Assembly (NCBI RefSeq): GCF_954871325.1
Contig: NC_088775.1
Span: 66,007,561-66,071,560 of the forward strand
DNA from: Gordionus sp. m RMFG-2023
Taxonomy: Eukaryota > Nematomorpha > Gordioida > Chordodea > Parachordodidae
Length of the DNA: 64,000 nt
Direction: 5' to 3'
Part shown: positions 36,330-46,436 of the stretch, one piece after another
How positions within the stretch are numbered: position 1 is the stretch's first letter
Layout of the letters: each line of letters begins with the position of its first letter
Position numbers and translations under genes: made by a program
Notes under the pieces: generated by a model
Told to the model about the DNA's origin: nothing
What the model saw: the letters and a program-made list of their open reading frames with translations, nothing else
Database searches by the model: none

Positions 36330-37035
36330 AAGTTTTTTCTCTCGTATGATTTATGATTTTCTTCTATTATTACTCACTTTTAGTGCTGTTGAAACTTGTC
36401 TCATTATATCGTGAAATATTAATATCTAAAACTGACATTAATAGACGAAATGGGAAAAAATCTTGAAAATATTATATTGTTGTAGCTGTCGGAAATTGTT
36501 TGATAATTTAAATTCCATTTTTTTTTTCTATAGAGAAATCTTGATAAAAAAAATCTATTATATTTACAAGTAATTTCTCTCGTATGATTTATTAATTCTA
36601 TTATTACTCACTTTTAGTGCTGTTGAAACCTGTCTCAAATTTGATATTATATCGTTGTAATACTAATATCTAAAACTGATATTAATAGACGAAATAGGGA
36701 AAAATTCTTGGAAATATTATATTGTTGTAGCTGTCGGAAATTGTTATGATAATTCAAATTCCGTTTTTTTTATAGAGAAATCTTGATAAAAAATCTATTT
36801 AATTGTAGTAATAAGCTGTCAAAAAAATTGCTTTGATAAATAGTGATATAAGTTGTCTGAAAAACTTTATTTTATATAGTGAAGTCTTGATAATATATAT
36901 TGTCGAAATCGTGTTTTATAAATCGTTAAATAAATTGTCTGAAAAACTTTATTTTATATAGTGAAATCCTGATAATATATATTGTCCGATATCTTGTTTT
37001 ATAAATCGTTAAATAAATTTTTAATCTAGTAATAT
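36330..37035 (+). promoter_or_regulatory. Tandemly repeated 5' leader of the LINE
   Basis: Two copies of a unit of about 240 bp start at TTTCTCTCGTATGATTTAT (36337 and 36573) and contain ACTCACTTTTAGTGCTGTTG and TTGTTGTAGCTGTCGGAAAT. They are followed by two copies of an 82-bp unit (TTGTCTGAAAAACTTTATTT at 36853 and 36935). Tandem leader monomers that hold the promoter are known in several LINE families, and this is the inference here. No TATA-type element is needed for such promoters. Confidence 0.65.
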
Positions 37036-37084
37036 AAATTATTTCTCTAATTTTTAATTACTAAATAAATTTACTAACATTACA

Positions 37085-37819
37085 ATGAACAATTTTTCTG
37101 GTTCTCTAAGAATTATATCCCTAAATGCTAGATCCCTAAATAATAATAAATTTGCCCAACTAAGAATAATATTAGATACCCTAGCGGTTGACATTGCTTG
37201 TATACAAGAAACACATTGGATTGATACTTGTAAAATTAATTGCAAAGGTTACCTACTCTTTAACTCGGGCGAAACTGAAAAAAACTGGTGTGGAGTTTGT
37301 ATATTGATCAAAAAGAATCTATCGGGCTACATCTCAAAATTCGATGGCGTAAATAGTAGGGTATGTAGCATAAAAGTAAATATGAGATGTAAAACCTTAA
37401 ATATTGTAAATATTTATATACCAGTGAACTATACTGAAAAACAACCATTCTTCATTTTTCTTGACGAATATCTAAATAAATTTCCGAAACGCGAAAACTT
37501 ACTAATTGCTGGGGATTTTAATGCGAAAGTAGGAAAAATTGATATAAAGAATCATATTTCCCTTGGTTCAGGAACACTAAATATTAAATCCGATATTGGA
37601 GGAAAACTACTATTAAAACTCTGTCATAAGTTAGATCTTCGAATAGCTAATACTTTCTTCGAACATTCGGATAAAAGAGAGATATACACATATTTTAGCC
37701 CAACATACAATACTTGGTCTCAAATAGACTATTTTATTTGTAATAGGTCGACTATGAGTTGGATAAAAAATATTAAGTTCTTCATCAGGTTTTATTTAAC
37801 TCTGACCATAAAATTATAG
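37085..37819 (+). CDS. LINE endonuclease domain (APE type)
   Basis: A 244-residue frame. It nicks target DNA to start reverse transcription. Family motifs in order: ISLNARSLNNNKF (catalytic Asn, residues 11-23), IQETHW (catalytic Glu), LLIAGDFNAKVG (Asp and Asn), and WSQIDYFICNRS. The final SDH motif is read in the next frame (FNSDHKII, about 37794-37817), so a single-base frameshift lies shortly before the stop of this frame. ATG at 37085 directly follows the repeated leader and is the likely start. Confidence 0.85.
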   Translation: MNNFSGSLRIISLNARSLNNNKFAQLRIILDTLAVDIACIQETHWIDTCKINCKGYLLFNSGETEKNWCGVCILIKKNLSGYISKFDGVNSRVCSIKVNMRCKTLNIVNIYIPVNYTEKQPFFIFLDEYLNKFPKRENLLIAGDFNAKVGKIDIKNHISLGSGTLNIKSDIGGKLLLKLCHKLDLRIANTFFEHSDKREIYTYFSPTYNTWSQIDYFICNRSTMSWIKNIKFFIRFYLTLTIKL

Positions 37820-38319
37820 ATTGCTCTATGGTAATAGACCCGAAGATATGGCATATGAGGAAGAAAAGAAACGGAAAGTCACTTTCGAAACGTCCCAAAT
37901 TAGATATCGAGGCTTTAAATGATCACAATATCAAAACAGAATATATAAAACAAATCAGAAATAATTCTCATAAATTTATCGATCATACTAACAACTTATC
38001 CTCGGACACACTATGGGAAAATACCCGTGACATTTTCAACAATGCGGCATCAAATTCCTTACCAGCCAAGATGAATTATCCGGACTGGATCTCAATAGAA
38101 TCAAAAAATCTTATTTCAAATCTAGTGGGGAGTGGTCATTATAGGAGAAACAGAGCCATGTATATCCTAAACGATATAAGTCATAAACTCAGAAGAGATA
38201 AGAGGAAATTCCTTGAGGATCGTGCCACTGAGATAAGTAATTCGTTCAGTGCAAATGATTCATATAAAGCTTTTAAATTATTGAAATCCTTCACTTTTCA
38301 AAAAAGAGCAATTTTTTAA
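37794..38319 (+). pseudogene. LINE linker between endonuclease and reverse transcriptase
   Basis: Continues the LINE reading in another frame: SDHKIIDCS, then a basic helical segment (YRRNRAMYILNDISHKLRRD) like the pre-RT linker of LINEs. It ends at 38319 where the sequence shifts frame again; the KLSHNSKEITDPEIQMEIW segment and HYSKIFNS follow in the frame of the reverse transcriptase. Together these mark the LINE as decayed by at least two frameshifts. Confidence 0.7.
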
Positions 38320-38469
38320 ACTTAGTCACAACTCAAAAGAAATTACAGATCCAGAGATACAAATGGAAATATGGGTTTCACATTACTCTAAAATATTTAA
38401 TAGCAACGAACCCTCCTCTACATCAAATAATTGCAACGATCCCTCCTCTACATCAAATAACCAAATAGT

Positions 38470-38890
38470 AATATCTCCCATTGATTAAAGTCCATCTACC
38501 TCAAGTTTCTGGCTTCCAAATCTGCTAAACCTTGGACTTCCCCAACTCCTTCCCGCTCAAAATTCTTATATCTCAAATTTTTTATCTAATTCTACGTACA
38601 ACTCAAATTTAGAATCTCCCATTGACCAAAATGCATCTTCCTCAAACTCCTGGCCTCCTCAGGTGCAATTACTCCAGAACCCTCCTAAATGGCCTTCTGA
38701 TCTATGCCCTCAAAACTCTTCTTCCTATAATCTCTTGCCATCTAAATTATTACATTTACCAAACCAAAGTGAGTCTTCCATTCATCATGGTCCATCCACT
38801 TCGTACCTCTGGCCCCCACAATTATTTCTCCCACAAGATAATACTCATAATACTACATCTTTATCTACACATTCTTCCCTCTCTACCTTA
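38470..38890 (+). repeat. Serine/proline-rich repeats inside the LINE linker
   Basis: Three diverged units of about 140-160 bp, near 38476, 38617 and 38777. Each encodes a version of SPIDQNASSSNSWPPQ. The first unit contains a stop codon (about 38486-38488). The frame around 38622-38915 in another phase is a shadow. A 29-bp tandem (CAACGAWCCCTCCTCTACAT) just before them is repeated twice. Such repeats are not part of a usual LINE linker. Confidence 0.7.
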
Positions 38891-40435
38891 TTCCAAAATA
38901 CAGATAGAATCATAGATCCTATCAAGAGTGAAATAATAAATATAATAAAGAAACTAAAAAATCACAAGGCGTGTGGTCAAGAGAATATTCGTAGTGAATA
39001 TTTAAAAACGGACCCTATATTATCCGCCGATATACTATTCCCTATCATATCGAGAGTATGGAAGGAAGGGATCTGCCCTAGTGATTGGCTATCGGCTACC
39101 CTAATTAATTTTCCAAAAACTAAGTACCCTAAAACTCTAGAGGATTGGAGAGGAATCTCACTAAATTCTATAATTTATAAGATTTTCACTAACATAATCC
39201 TAAATCGACTCAAACCTTTTATAGAACGAGATTATGTGGATTCAATAGTTTCATTTAGAAAGGGGCATAATGCTCTTGAGGCTATTCTCAACTTAAAGAT
39301 ACAAATAGAGAAATCTATAATACGAAAAAGGCAATTAATAATTATAGCTCTGGATTTTAGGAAAGCTTTTGATACGATTATTCATGATAGGTTATGGATA
39401 GCATTAGAAGAAGTTAATACTCCAACTTCTTTGGTAAAAATATTAAAAAATATCTATAATGATTACTCGATACAAATTATCCATGCGGGTCATAAATCAA
39501 CAAAAATACCAGTTAAGATAGGTTTGAAACAGGGATGTGTCCTTTCTCCTCTTCTTTTTAATTTTATTACAAACTATATCATAAAAAGAGTGACTAAACA
39601 ATGTTTAGCTCAGATTCCCATCGTAAAATTTAATATTCTTGCTTTTGCCGATGATATTTGCATTATAGGAGATTCTATATCACACCTCCAATTGCTAGTG
39701 GACATGATGACCCAAGTTGCTGATTTTTTTGGTTTAAAAATAAATATTGATAAAACAAAGTTGATGACATCAATATTCTCCCCTCCAAACATGAATCTAA
39801 CGATACAAGGAAAAATAGCAGAAGTTCAACAATTAAAATATCTAGGAGTGATACTGGATAGAAAAGGAAATACTAAACTAGACCTAATAGCTAAAATAAA
39901 TAAAGGCAGACTGAAATATAGATCTTTTATGAAAATATGGAGTTCGAATCAATTATCAATTCCGTTAAAGATTCGATTATTTAAAACTTTAATATTCCCC
40001 TCCTTAATCTATGGTATAGAAACTTGGAAAGATACCAAACAAGAAAGTAAAAAGATGCAAACGTTCATTAACAAATGTCTTAGATATATTACCAAAACTT
40101 TCTACCCGTATAATACTTCGAATCATAATCTTTGGTCCAGATGTGACATTCTCCCTATATATAGACTATGTGAATATAGGAAAATCGAAATATTAGGGCA
40201 CATTCTCAGACAAGCCCCAAACAACCTAGTATATCAAGCCCTTTTTATTACCCCTTTGGAAGAATTATCTCTCAAACCTTTCCTATCCTACAAAAATAGT
40301 TGGTTTGGTAGAATAAATCGATCATTATCGGACATAGATCTATCTTGGGAATTCATAAAACGTGCTTCGTTAGATGGAAAAACTTACAAAATCGTATTAA
40401 GACTTATTTACGAACACTTGACGAATAACTGCTGA
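38663..40435 (+). CDS. LINE reverse transcriptase
   Basis: Copies the LINE RNA into DNA at the nicked target. The 590-residue frame begins within the Ser/Pro linker; its real start is further upstream. Motifs: NHKACGQENIRSEYLK, EDWRGISLNSIIYKIF, IIALDFRKAFDTI (motif A), GLKQGCVLSPLLFNFI (motif B), LAFADDICIIGDS (motif C, catalytic Asp pair near residue 330), GLKINIDKTKL (motif D) and LKYLGVILD. The C-terminal domain has SRCDILPIYR and IEILGHILRQAP. No stop interrupts it, so most of the polymerase is whole even though the full ORF is broken upstream. Ends in TGA at 40433-40435. Confidence 0.92.
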   Translation: MQLLQNPPKWPSDLCPQNSSSYNLLPSKLLHLPNQSESSIHHGPSTSYLWPPQLFLPQDNTHNTTSLSTHSSLSTLFQNTDRIIDPIKSEIINIIKKLKNHKACGQENIRSEYLKTDPILSADILFPIISRVWKEGICPSDWLSATLINFPKTKYPKTLEDWRGISLNSIIYKIFTNIILNRLKPFIERDYVDSIVSFRKGHNALEAILNLKIQIEKSIIRKRQLIIIALDFRKAFDTIIHDRLWIALEEVNTPTSLVKILKNIYNDYSIQIIHAGHKSTKIPVKIGLKQGCVLSPLLFNFITNYIIKRVTKQCLAQIPIVKFNILAFADDICIIGDSISHLQLLVDMMTQVADFFGLKINIDKTKLMTSIFSPPNMNLTIQGKIAEVQQLKYLGVILDRKGNTKLDLIAKINKGRLKYRSFMKIWSSNQLSIPLKIRLFKTLIFPSLIYGIETWKDTKQESKKMQTFINKCLRYITKTFYPYNTSNHNLWSRCDILPIYRLCEYRKIEILGHILRQAPNNLVYQALFITPLEELSLKPFLSYKNSWFGRINRSLSDIDLSWEFIKRASLDGKTYKIVLRLIYEHLTNNC

Positions 40436-40640
40436 GAATGTAACAAGTAAAGATGATTAAATTAAATTTAGTTTAGTTTATTATTTAAAAATACAATTCC
40501 ATATATTACTTTGATATATAACAAGTAAAGTTGAGTAAGTAAAGTTATTTTATTTTATTACTTAAAAATACAATTTCATATATTGCTTTGATATATATCT
40601 AAGAGTTGAAGTTATTTGAATAGGGCTATAGTAAATGAAG

Positions 40641-42512
40641 GCAGATTAAATTAGTGCACATTGTAAGATAAATTCTAATAGATTACATTACATTATGAGA
40701 TTTAGGTCTAATAGATTAAATAGATAGATATTTTTAACTAAATAATTATAAAAAATAATATAATTATATCTTCTAACTAAATAATTGGGAATAAATCGTA
40801 AATAAACTAAATAAAATTTAATAATCATAATAAAAATTAAGACTAACTATAAAAAAATAATTTTAGATAATTAACTAATGACTAATAATTTGTATTGGAT
40901 GATACAGTACTACTATTTTTTCCTTTTAAATATGCTCATAATCTTATTCCCTACGCTATTATTATTATTGGATTGGGTGAGTTCCACTCCTCTTAATAAT
41001 TATATCTGGATTACAAGGTTTGTTGGTATCCTTGAGGAAAAAATCGGCATAATTATTATGGAGGATAGGGCCTCTATAGTAATTCACGTTCGCTCATTTG
41101 GGCAGGTCCATGACCAACGTGCTAGATAAGATAAGAATGTAATTATGTAAAATAATCAAATGAATCCTAACCTCAACTGATCTTCAATTAAATTACATGG
41201 GTATTCTCTAAAATAAAAAAACTCAACATTTAATCCAATAGTAGTACATAATATCATTAAATTACTTTCACCCAGAAATTATTCAGAAACATAGATTGCT
41301 ACAACATCACTGAAACAAAAATCACCAAAATTATACCCATACAAAATATTCCATACTTATATCTAATACACCCTCAAATATTCAACCAAATAAGGTCCAC
41401 TGCCTATATATAATTGCCAAAAAAACTTATCACACAGATTCCTTTGACTCAGTCAAGAAAATACATCTTTCAATCATAGTTTTAAGTTAATTTATCTATT
41501 TGATTAATATTATTATAAAAATAAATTTATTTTTAAACATTCCTCAATTATTTAACCCCCAATCATTTATTAGAATATCTAATTTATTTTATACATATTA
41601 ATTGCAAATATCAAAATCATTTATATTTTTATATATATTTGTTAATTTTTTTAATAAAATTAGTTTTTATAATTTTATCAAATTCACTTGATGTTTCATT
41701 AAAAATCTTATTATCCACTTATTGTTCGTTTATGGAATCCTTATTATTAAATATAATAATATTTTATGATTCATATCTTATTAATAAATAAAAATGATGT
41801 ACTTATATTTATTGTAGTTGCTGGTACTTTTAATTTTAGGTAAGTAATTTATACCTTAAAATAATAATCAAAATTTATACAAAAAAAGAGATCTGTATAG
41901 ATATAATTAAATAAAATCTACAATACTCTAAAAGTAGATGAGGATTAATTAATTATGTTAAGAAAATAAGATTTTATAAAAAAATATCCTGTCAATTAAA
42001 AATTATTTTGGATTATGTGTTCTAGATGAAATAAGTTAAACTATCTTAAAAGATGGGTTGAGAGCTCATCTTACTTAATTTTTATTGTAATAATCATTTA
42101 TAATTTTTTTTGTTTTAATTATTTCATCTTAATTATAAATGACAAATGAAAACATCTTTTATTTTTTTTTCAATAAAAACATAGTGTAATAATAACATTT
42201 TTTGCATGAGTTTAAATTATTATATAAATCATTTAAATAAGGTTTATACAATAAATATATAAAAATATAGAGTACACTTTAAAAAACAAAATGTATTTTT
42301 AACAATGTGATGATTCACATTCATATTATCTTTGATTATAAACATTCATCCTTTTTGATTCTATCATCACCTATAAAAAATAAAATATATTTACATTAGC
42401 ATAGATTATATATAATATCATAATTTTTATAATATGTCTTATATAAGGCCTGTTCTTTATACAATATAATTTTTAAAAAATAAAAGAAGATATAAATATT
42501 AATTTACATGAC
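40641..42512. other. Non-coding 3' part of the P element
   Basis: AT-rich. An 83-residue frame at 40878-41129 starts with a hydrophobic stretch (FLLNMLIILFPTLLLLL) but matches no protein that I know and is probably chance. Nothing else seen before the transposase stop at 42513. Confidence 0.55.
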
Positions 42513-45500
42513 TTATTGATTATTAAATTGTATTGCTTTTGTAAGATTTTGCCTCATACCAGTTCCCAATTCCTGGTTTCTCAAGTCAGCAAAATGAAAA
42601 AATCTAATATTTAAATATCTTTAAAAAAATAGTATAAAACTAATAAATGATTACCTTTGAACAATTAATTTTACAAGAATTTGAAAATGGCTGTAACCAA
42701 TCTCATGTTCATTAATATGTTCAGTAAGATCAATAAAAATATTTGTACCAATTATTGTGGAAAAAACCAACACTTCCATTTTTTTAATAATATTTTTACG
42801 TTTAATATCATTTTGATAAGTTCTAAATGAACTTTCACAAATTCGGCATAATATAGACATACTAGATGAAGGAATCACTAACCCCCCATTATTTTTAAAA
42901 TTTATGAGCATATTATTTATATTATTATCAATATATGAATCAATGACCATTGCATTAATGCAAACATCACATCGTACCTTTTTTTCTTTAATAAGTTGTT
43001 GTACTATATATCCCGAAATATAAGTTGTTACATTATCTAAATATAATGATAATTTTGGGATATGAGGATTTGTTTGGCTAAAATAATAAGATAATGCCTG
43101 GGGTATTATTGGATTTGAAATAGTTTTGATAGAATTAAAATCATCGTCATGATTATTTTGAAAATTTGAACATATTAATTGAGTATTATCTAAGGAAATG
43201 CAATTTCCTGTAATTGTAGCATCCAATTTTGCCATTAAGGAAATGCGAACAGCAGATCGAACCTGATATGCTGATGGATTATCATTAAATCCACCTCTGC
43301 TACGAATACTACAAAAATATAATTCTAGGTGGTCTTGAGAGGTTTTATATGTTAAAAAGAACCTTAAAAAATTGTTATATTATAGCTTTATGAATAACTC
43401 TTGTTATAAATTAAATATAATACTTCATTTTTGGGGTTTCCCCAGTTAATAATTCCTTCCCCATTTCCAGGATGCTTTTCATAGAAAGAATTAACCCTTC
43501 TACACATGTTTTTTTATTAGACTTATAGACATAAGTTCCATTTGTTAACTTGAGTGATTTTAAAGTTTTAATGCACTTGTCAAAATGATTTTCATAATCT
43601 GCAATTGTATTATTATATAAAGGGGCTTTATATCCTTTACCAAGACAATTTCTTGTATTAAGATAATCAAACATTCTATAAGTTATTCATAAATTTATAT
43701 CATAATTTTTATTTTACTGATCTATCATCAATATAAAATTAATTGTACCATCACAATTTTCAAATCCAGGAATCTCCTGATGCTGGGCAAAAAGAAGGCT
43801 ATTTGCAACAGATGCACTAAAAACTTGAACAGCAAGTTTTACCTTAAAAAATATTTAATAATTATATATTTATTATCAAACTTTCATTTTTTGTTTTTGG
43901 AAAGCAATATGTGCTTTGCGCAATTTATTTGCAGCACGTAAACCTTCGCACTCCTGCAATTTGTGTAAATTTTGTATATGCTTCCAATCTATTAACTATA
44001 AATACAAAATAAATATTTAACCAAATTTAGCTAGCTACCTCTCCATTTGATTCATTTATTAAAATTTCCTCCTCCGCTAATAGATTTCTAAGTAATTTGA
44101 GCATATGACAAACATCTAGTAACATGTATATTTTTTCTGATTCATAAAATTCCAGCTCAATATATGGAATGATATTATCAGGATCCATACTAACACCAAG
44201 CAGTTTGCTCATTTTTTTATTAACAGCACAACCATCACATACTATGGCCTTACAGATAACTCCTGTTTCATTTATATTGAACAATGCAACTCTCACTAAA
44301 TTAGCTAGGATATCTGAATTCATTTGTGAAACTAGAAAATAGGCTATTGGCATTTTCCAGCTGCTATTAAGACATGTAGCCATAAGAAACAGTGCCTTTG
44401 TTGCTTCTGGACAAGATTTATCTTCCTTTGTTGATTTTGTCCCATCACCTAAATCAACATAACCATGATATTCTGCTTTGTGGGGGTCATAATCTATTTG
44501 TGTTTTAATATGCATTTCATCAAGGCTAAGTACACAATATAACTGCTTTTCTGATTTTTTTTGGTAGCTTTTAATTTGGGTAAATGAAATAGAAAGGAAA
44601 CCTTTATTTAATTTAATTTATTTTTTTTAAAATTATTATAATAAACCTGGCATGATTTCAATCTTGCTACTCCATGCCCTTAATGTGGATTCCGAAGGCA
44701 TACAAAAGTGTGATTTGAGATATCTGTAAGCCTTAGGTGAATAAAAATGCATAGTCAATGCAAATTGACGTAATTCACTTGTATATATTTTTTTTTGTGG
44801 GTTTGAGATGCCTCCACTGTGTATATGTGTTTTAAGGAATATAGCAGATGTCCCTGTAAAGTGCCTGTCTATAATATTTTTGACATCATCTGATAACAAA
44901 TTTTCATCTTTTAGTGAAGTGATTATTGTTTGTAAATTGATTATTTTATTTTTTCCTCTTTTTGAGCTCCTATAATAAGCATGTGCTCTTATTTTTAAGC
45001 GTTTAATTATAGCCTCTTGGTAAATAATTTTTCTTTTTAATGTTTCATATGTCGCGGAATAATTATGATCATTTGTTATATGTATAATTGGATCTTTTTC
45101 ATATAATATATCACTTTTTAATGGTGTTTGTATATTTGAATAAACATTCGTTATCTAAAAAGTATATATTTTAAAATATTGTTTTAACTATGTAATGATA
45201 TTGTTAACATACATCATGAAGTGGCTTAGATATACTAAATATCGATGGAATAGAATCTTCCTTCAATAAAATCTTTCCAGATATAGTTTGAATGAAACAA
45301 GTATTTTTAAAATGCCTTCCACAAATAATACTATATTTATTAGGCATAAAATTTTTTCTATTTATAGCATGTAACCATTTTTCCAATAATTCTTTGGATT
45401 TTAATGGAAATCTATATTTAAAAATAGGTGAATAATAATGAGTAAAATATAAGATATATTTATGACATTGATACAAAGATAGATAGTATATAACAATCAA

Positions 45501-45934
45501 TATTAATATCAGATCAGTTATTAGTAATATAGTATTGAATCAGTGAAAATTTGTTGATTGGCAGAGCCTCTATTAATATATATATGGTTTACATATTTCT
45601 TACAAATATTTAAAAATGAAACTGTATCATAGTAAATATGTATTTTAAAAATGGCTAACTTAATATTTTATCCAGAAAAATATTTAGGCAAAGTTCAAAA
45701 TAGAAATCTTATCAACTCAAGAGGAAGAAGCATTATTTGTCCTAGCAGTAAAAATGAGAAAACTTTATATTTTTACTAAATAAGGATTTTTTTTCAATGT
45801 TTGTAGCTTATTAATGCTTTATGTAATAAATATGTTGCATATAAAAAATAATATATATACTTATGATAAGAAATATGTGTATTAGATTCCATTTTATTTG
45901 TTTTATTACAATTATGAACACAGCACACTCCCAT
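42513..45934 (-). CDS. P-element transposase (THAP9-like), 877 aa, nine exons
   Basis: Cuts and rejoins P-element DNA in the nucleus. Exons on the minus strand: 45934-45861, 45411-45213, 45154-44647, 44601-44039, 43995-43882, 43842-43718, 43675-43424, 43362-42655, 42603-42513. All eight introns are GT-AG and the phases agree. Seven are 39-61 nt and the first is 449 nt. The THAP finger is complete: MGVCCVHNC, HKFP at residues 24-27, W37, CGRH at 55-58, and a SIPSIF box near residue 80. The RNase-H-like core shows LDEM (D288), CDGCAVNKK (D383) and DVCHMLKLLRN (D423). Later motifs are LNTRNCLGKGYKAPL and TYKTSQDHLE (E625, the likely third acidic residue), then SRGGFNDNPSAYQ. The end, LTKAIQFNNQ, fits the family. 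Length is close to human THAP9 (903). I saw no break, so it may be active. The start is the only ATG that gives the THAP cysteines. Confidence 0.9.
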
Positions 45935-46350
45935 TATCTAAATAAAATAATAAATGATAGTGATATTAAAAGATCTGTTTTGCATGTATCCTAAGATGCA
46001 TTAACATAAGATTTATAAATCCGTGCAGAATTAAGTTAAACTATATTTTAAAAAATTAAAAGGTGTGTTAGTCTTAGATTCATTTTTTAAATATAATCAC
46101 CTAGTCCACATTCATAAAAAAAGTCTTATGAAAATTTAAGAATAAAAGATACTATAAAATATTATATCATAAATCGAAACCTTTAAAACTAAATTATCGT
46201 AGTAGACTTGTTTTCTATATATTAATATTTCTTGCTGACAAATAATGGATAACCAAACTACAAAATGGCGCTACAGCTGATTACAATGTGTGGACACTTT
46301 TATAATGCATTGAATGAATGAATCGTCAATCTATAGTTATATATATCATT
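45935..46350. other. 5' non-coding region and right end of the P element
   Basis: About 400 bp between the transposase start codon and the element end. The last 100 bp hold the terminal and subterminal inverted blocks. The promoter must lie here but no clear element was recognised. Confidence 0.55.
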
Positions 46351-46436
46351 GGGTTTAGCACATCTTTACTATTATATAATATGCAACACTACCTACACTC
46401 TCATTGGAAACAGTTATAATTTAATTTTTTGGGTCT

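Larger units (their letters stand above)
36250..40640 (+). mobile_element. APE-type LINE (non-LTR retrotransposon) in the P element
   Basis: A plus-strand element with a tandemly repeated 5' leader, an endonuclease region, a long linker, a reverse transcriptase and a short 3' region with a tandem repeat of about 77 bp (AACAAGTAAAG at 40442 and 40518). Domain order (APE endonuclease then reverse transcriptase, no RNase H seen) and the C-terminal WSRCDILPI and EILGHILRQ pattern resemble RTE- and jockey-like families of worms. The clade is not certain. Borders are approximate, and a target duplication was not found. The coding region has two frameshifts and one stop, so this copy is probably dead. 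Confidence 0.8.
34454..46350 (-). mobile_element. P element, 11.9 kb, with LINE inserted inside
   Basis: Ends are CCAATGATATATATAACTAT on the left and the reverse complement of AATGATATATATAACTAT on the right, with 29 bp of perfect terminal inverted repeat. A second inverted block (CAGCTGTAGCGCCATTTTGT) lies about 50-60 bp inside each end (about 34515 and 46262). The flanking 8 bp GGGTTTAG is present on both sides (34446-34453, 46351-46358) and occurs once in the uninterrupted copy at about 47274-47281, so this is a clean 8-bp target duplication as expected for P elements. The element carries a full transposase gene on the minus strand and a LINE in its 3' non-coding part. Confidence 0.88.

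Noticed and set aside
40878-41129. 83-residue ORF with a hydrophobic start
   Set aside because: No homology recognised, and in AT-rich DNA such Leu/Ile-rich frames arise by chance.
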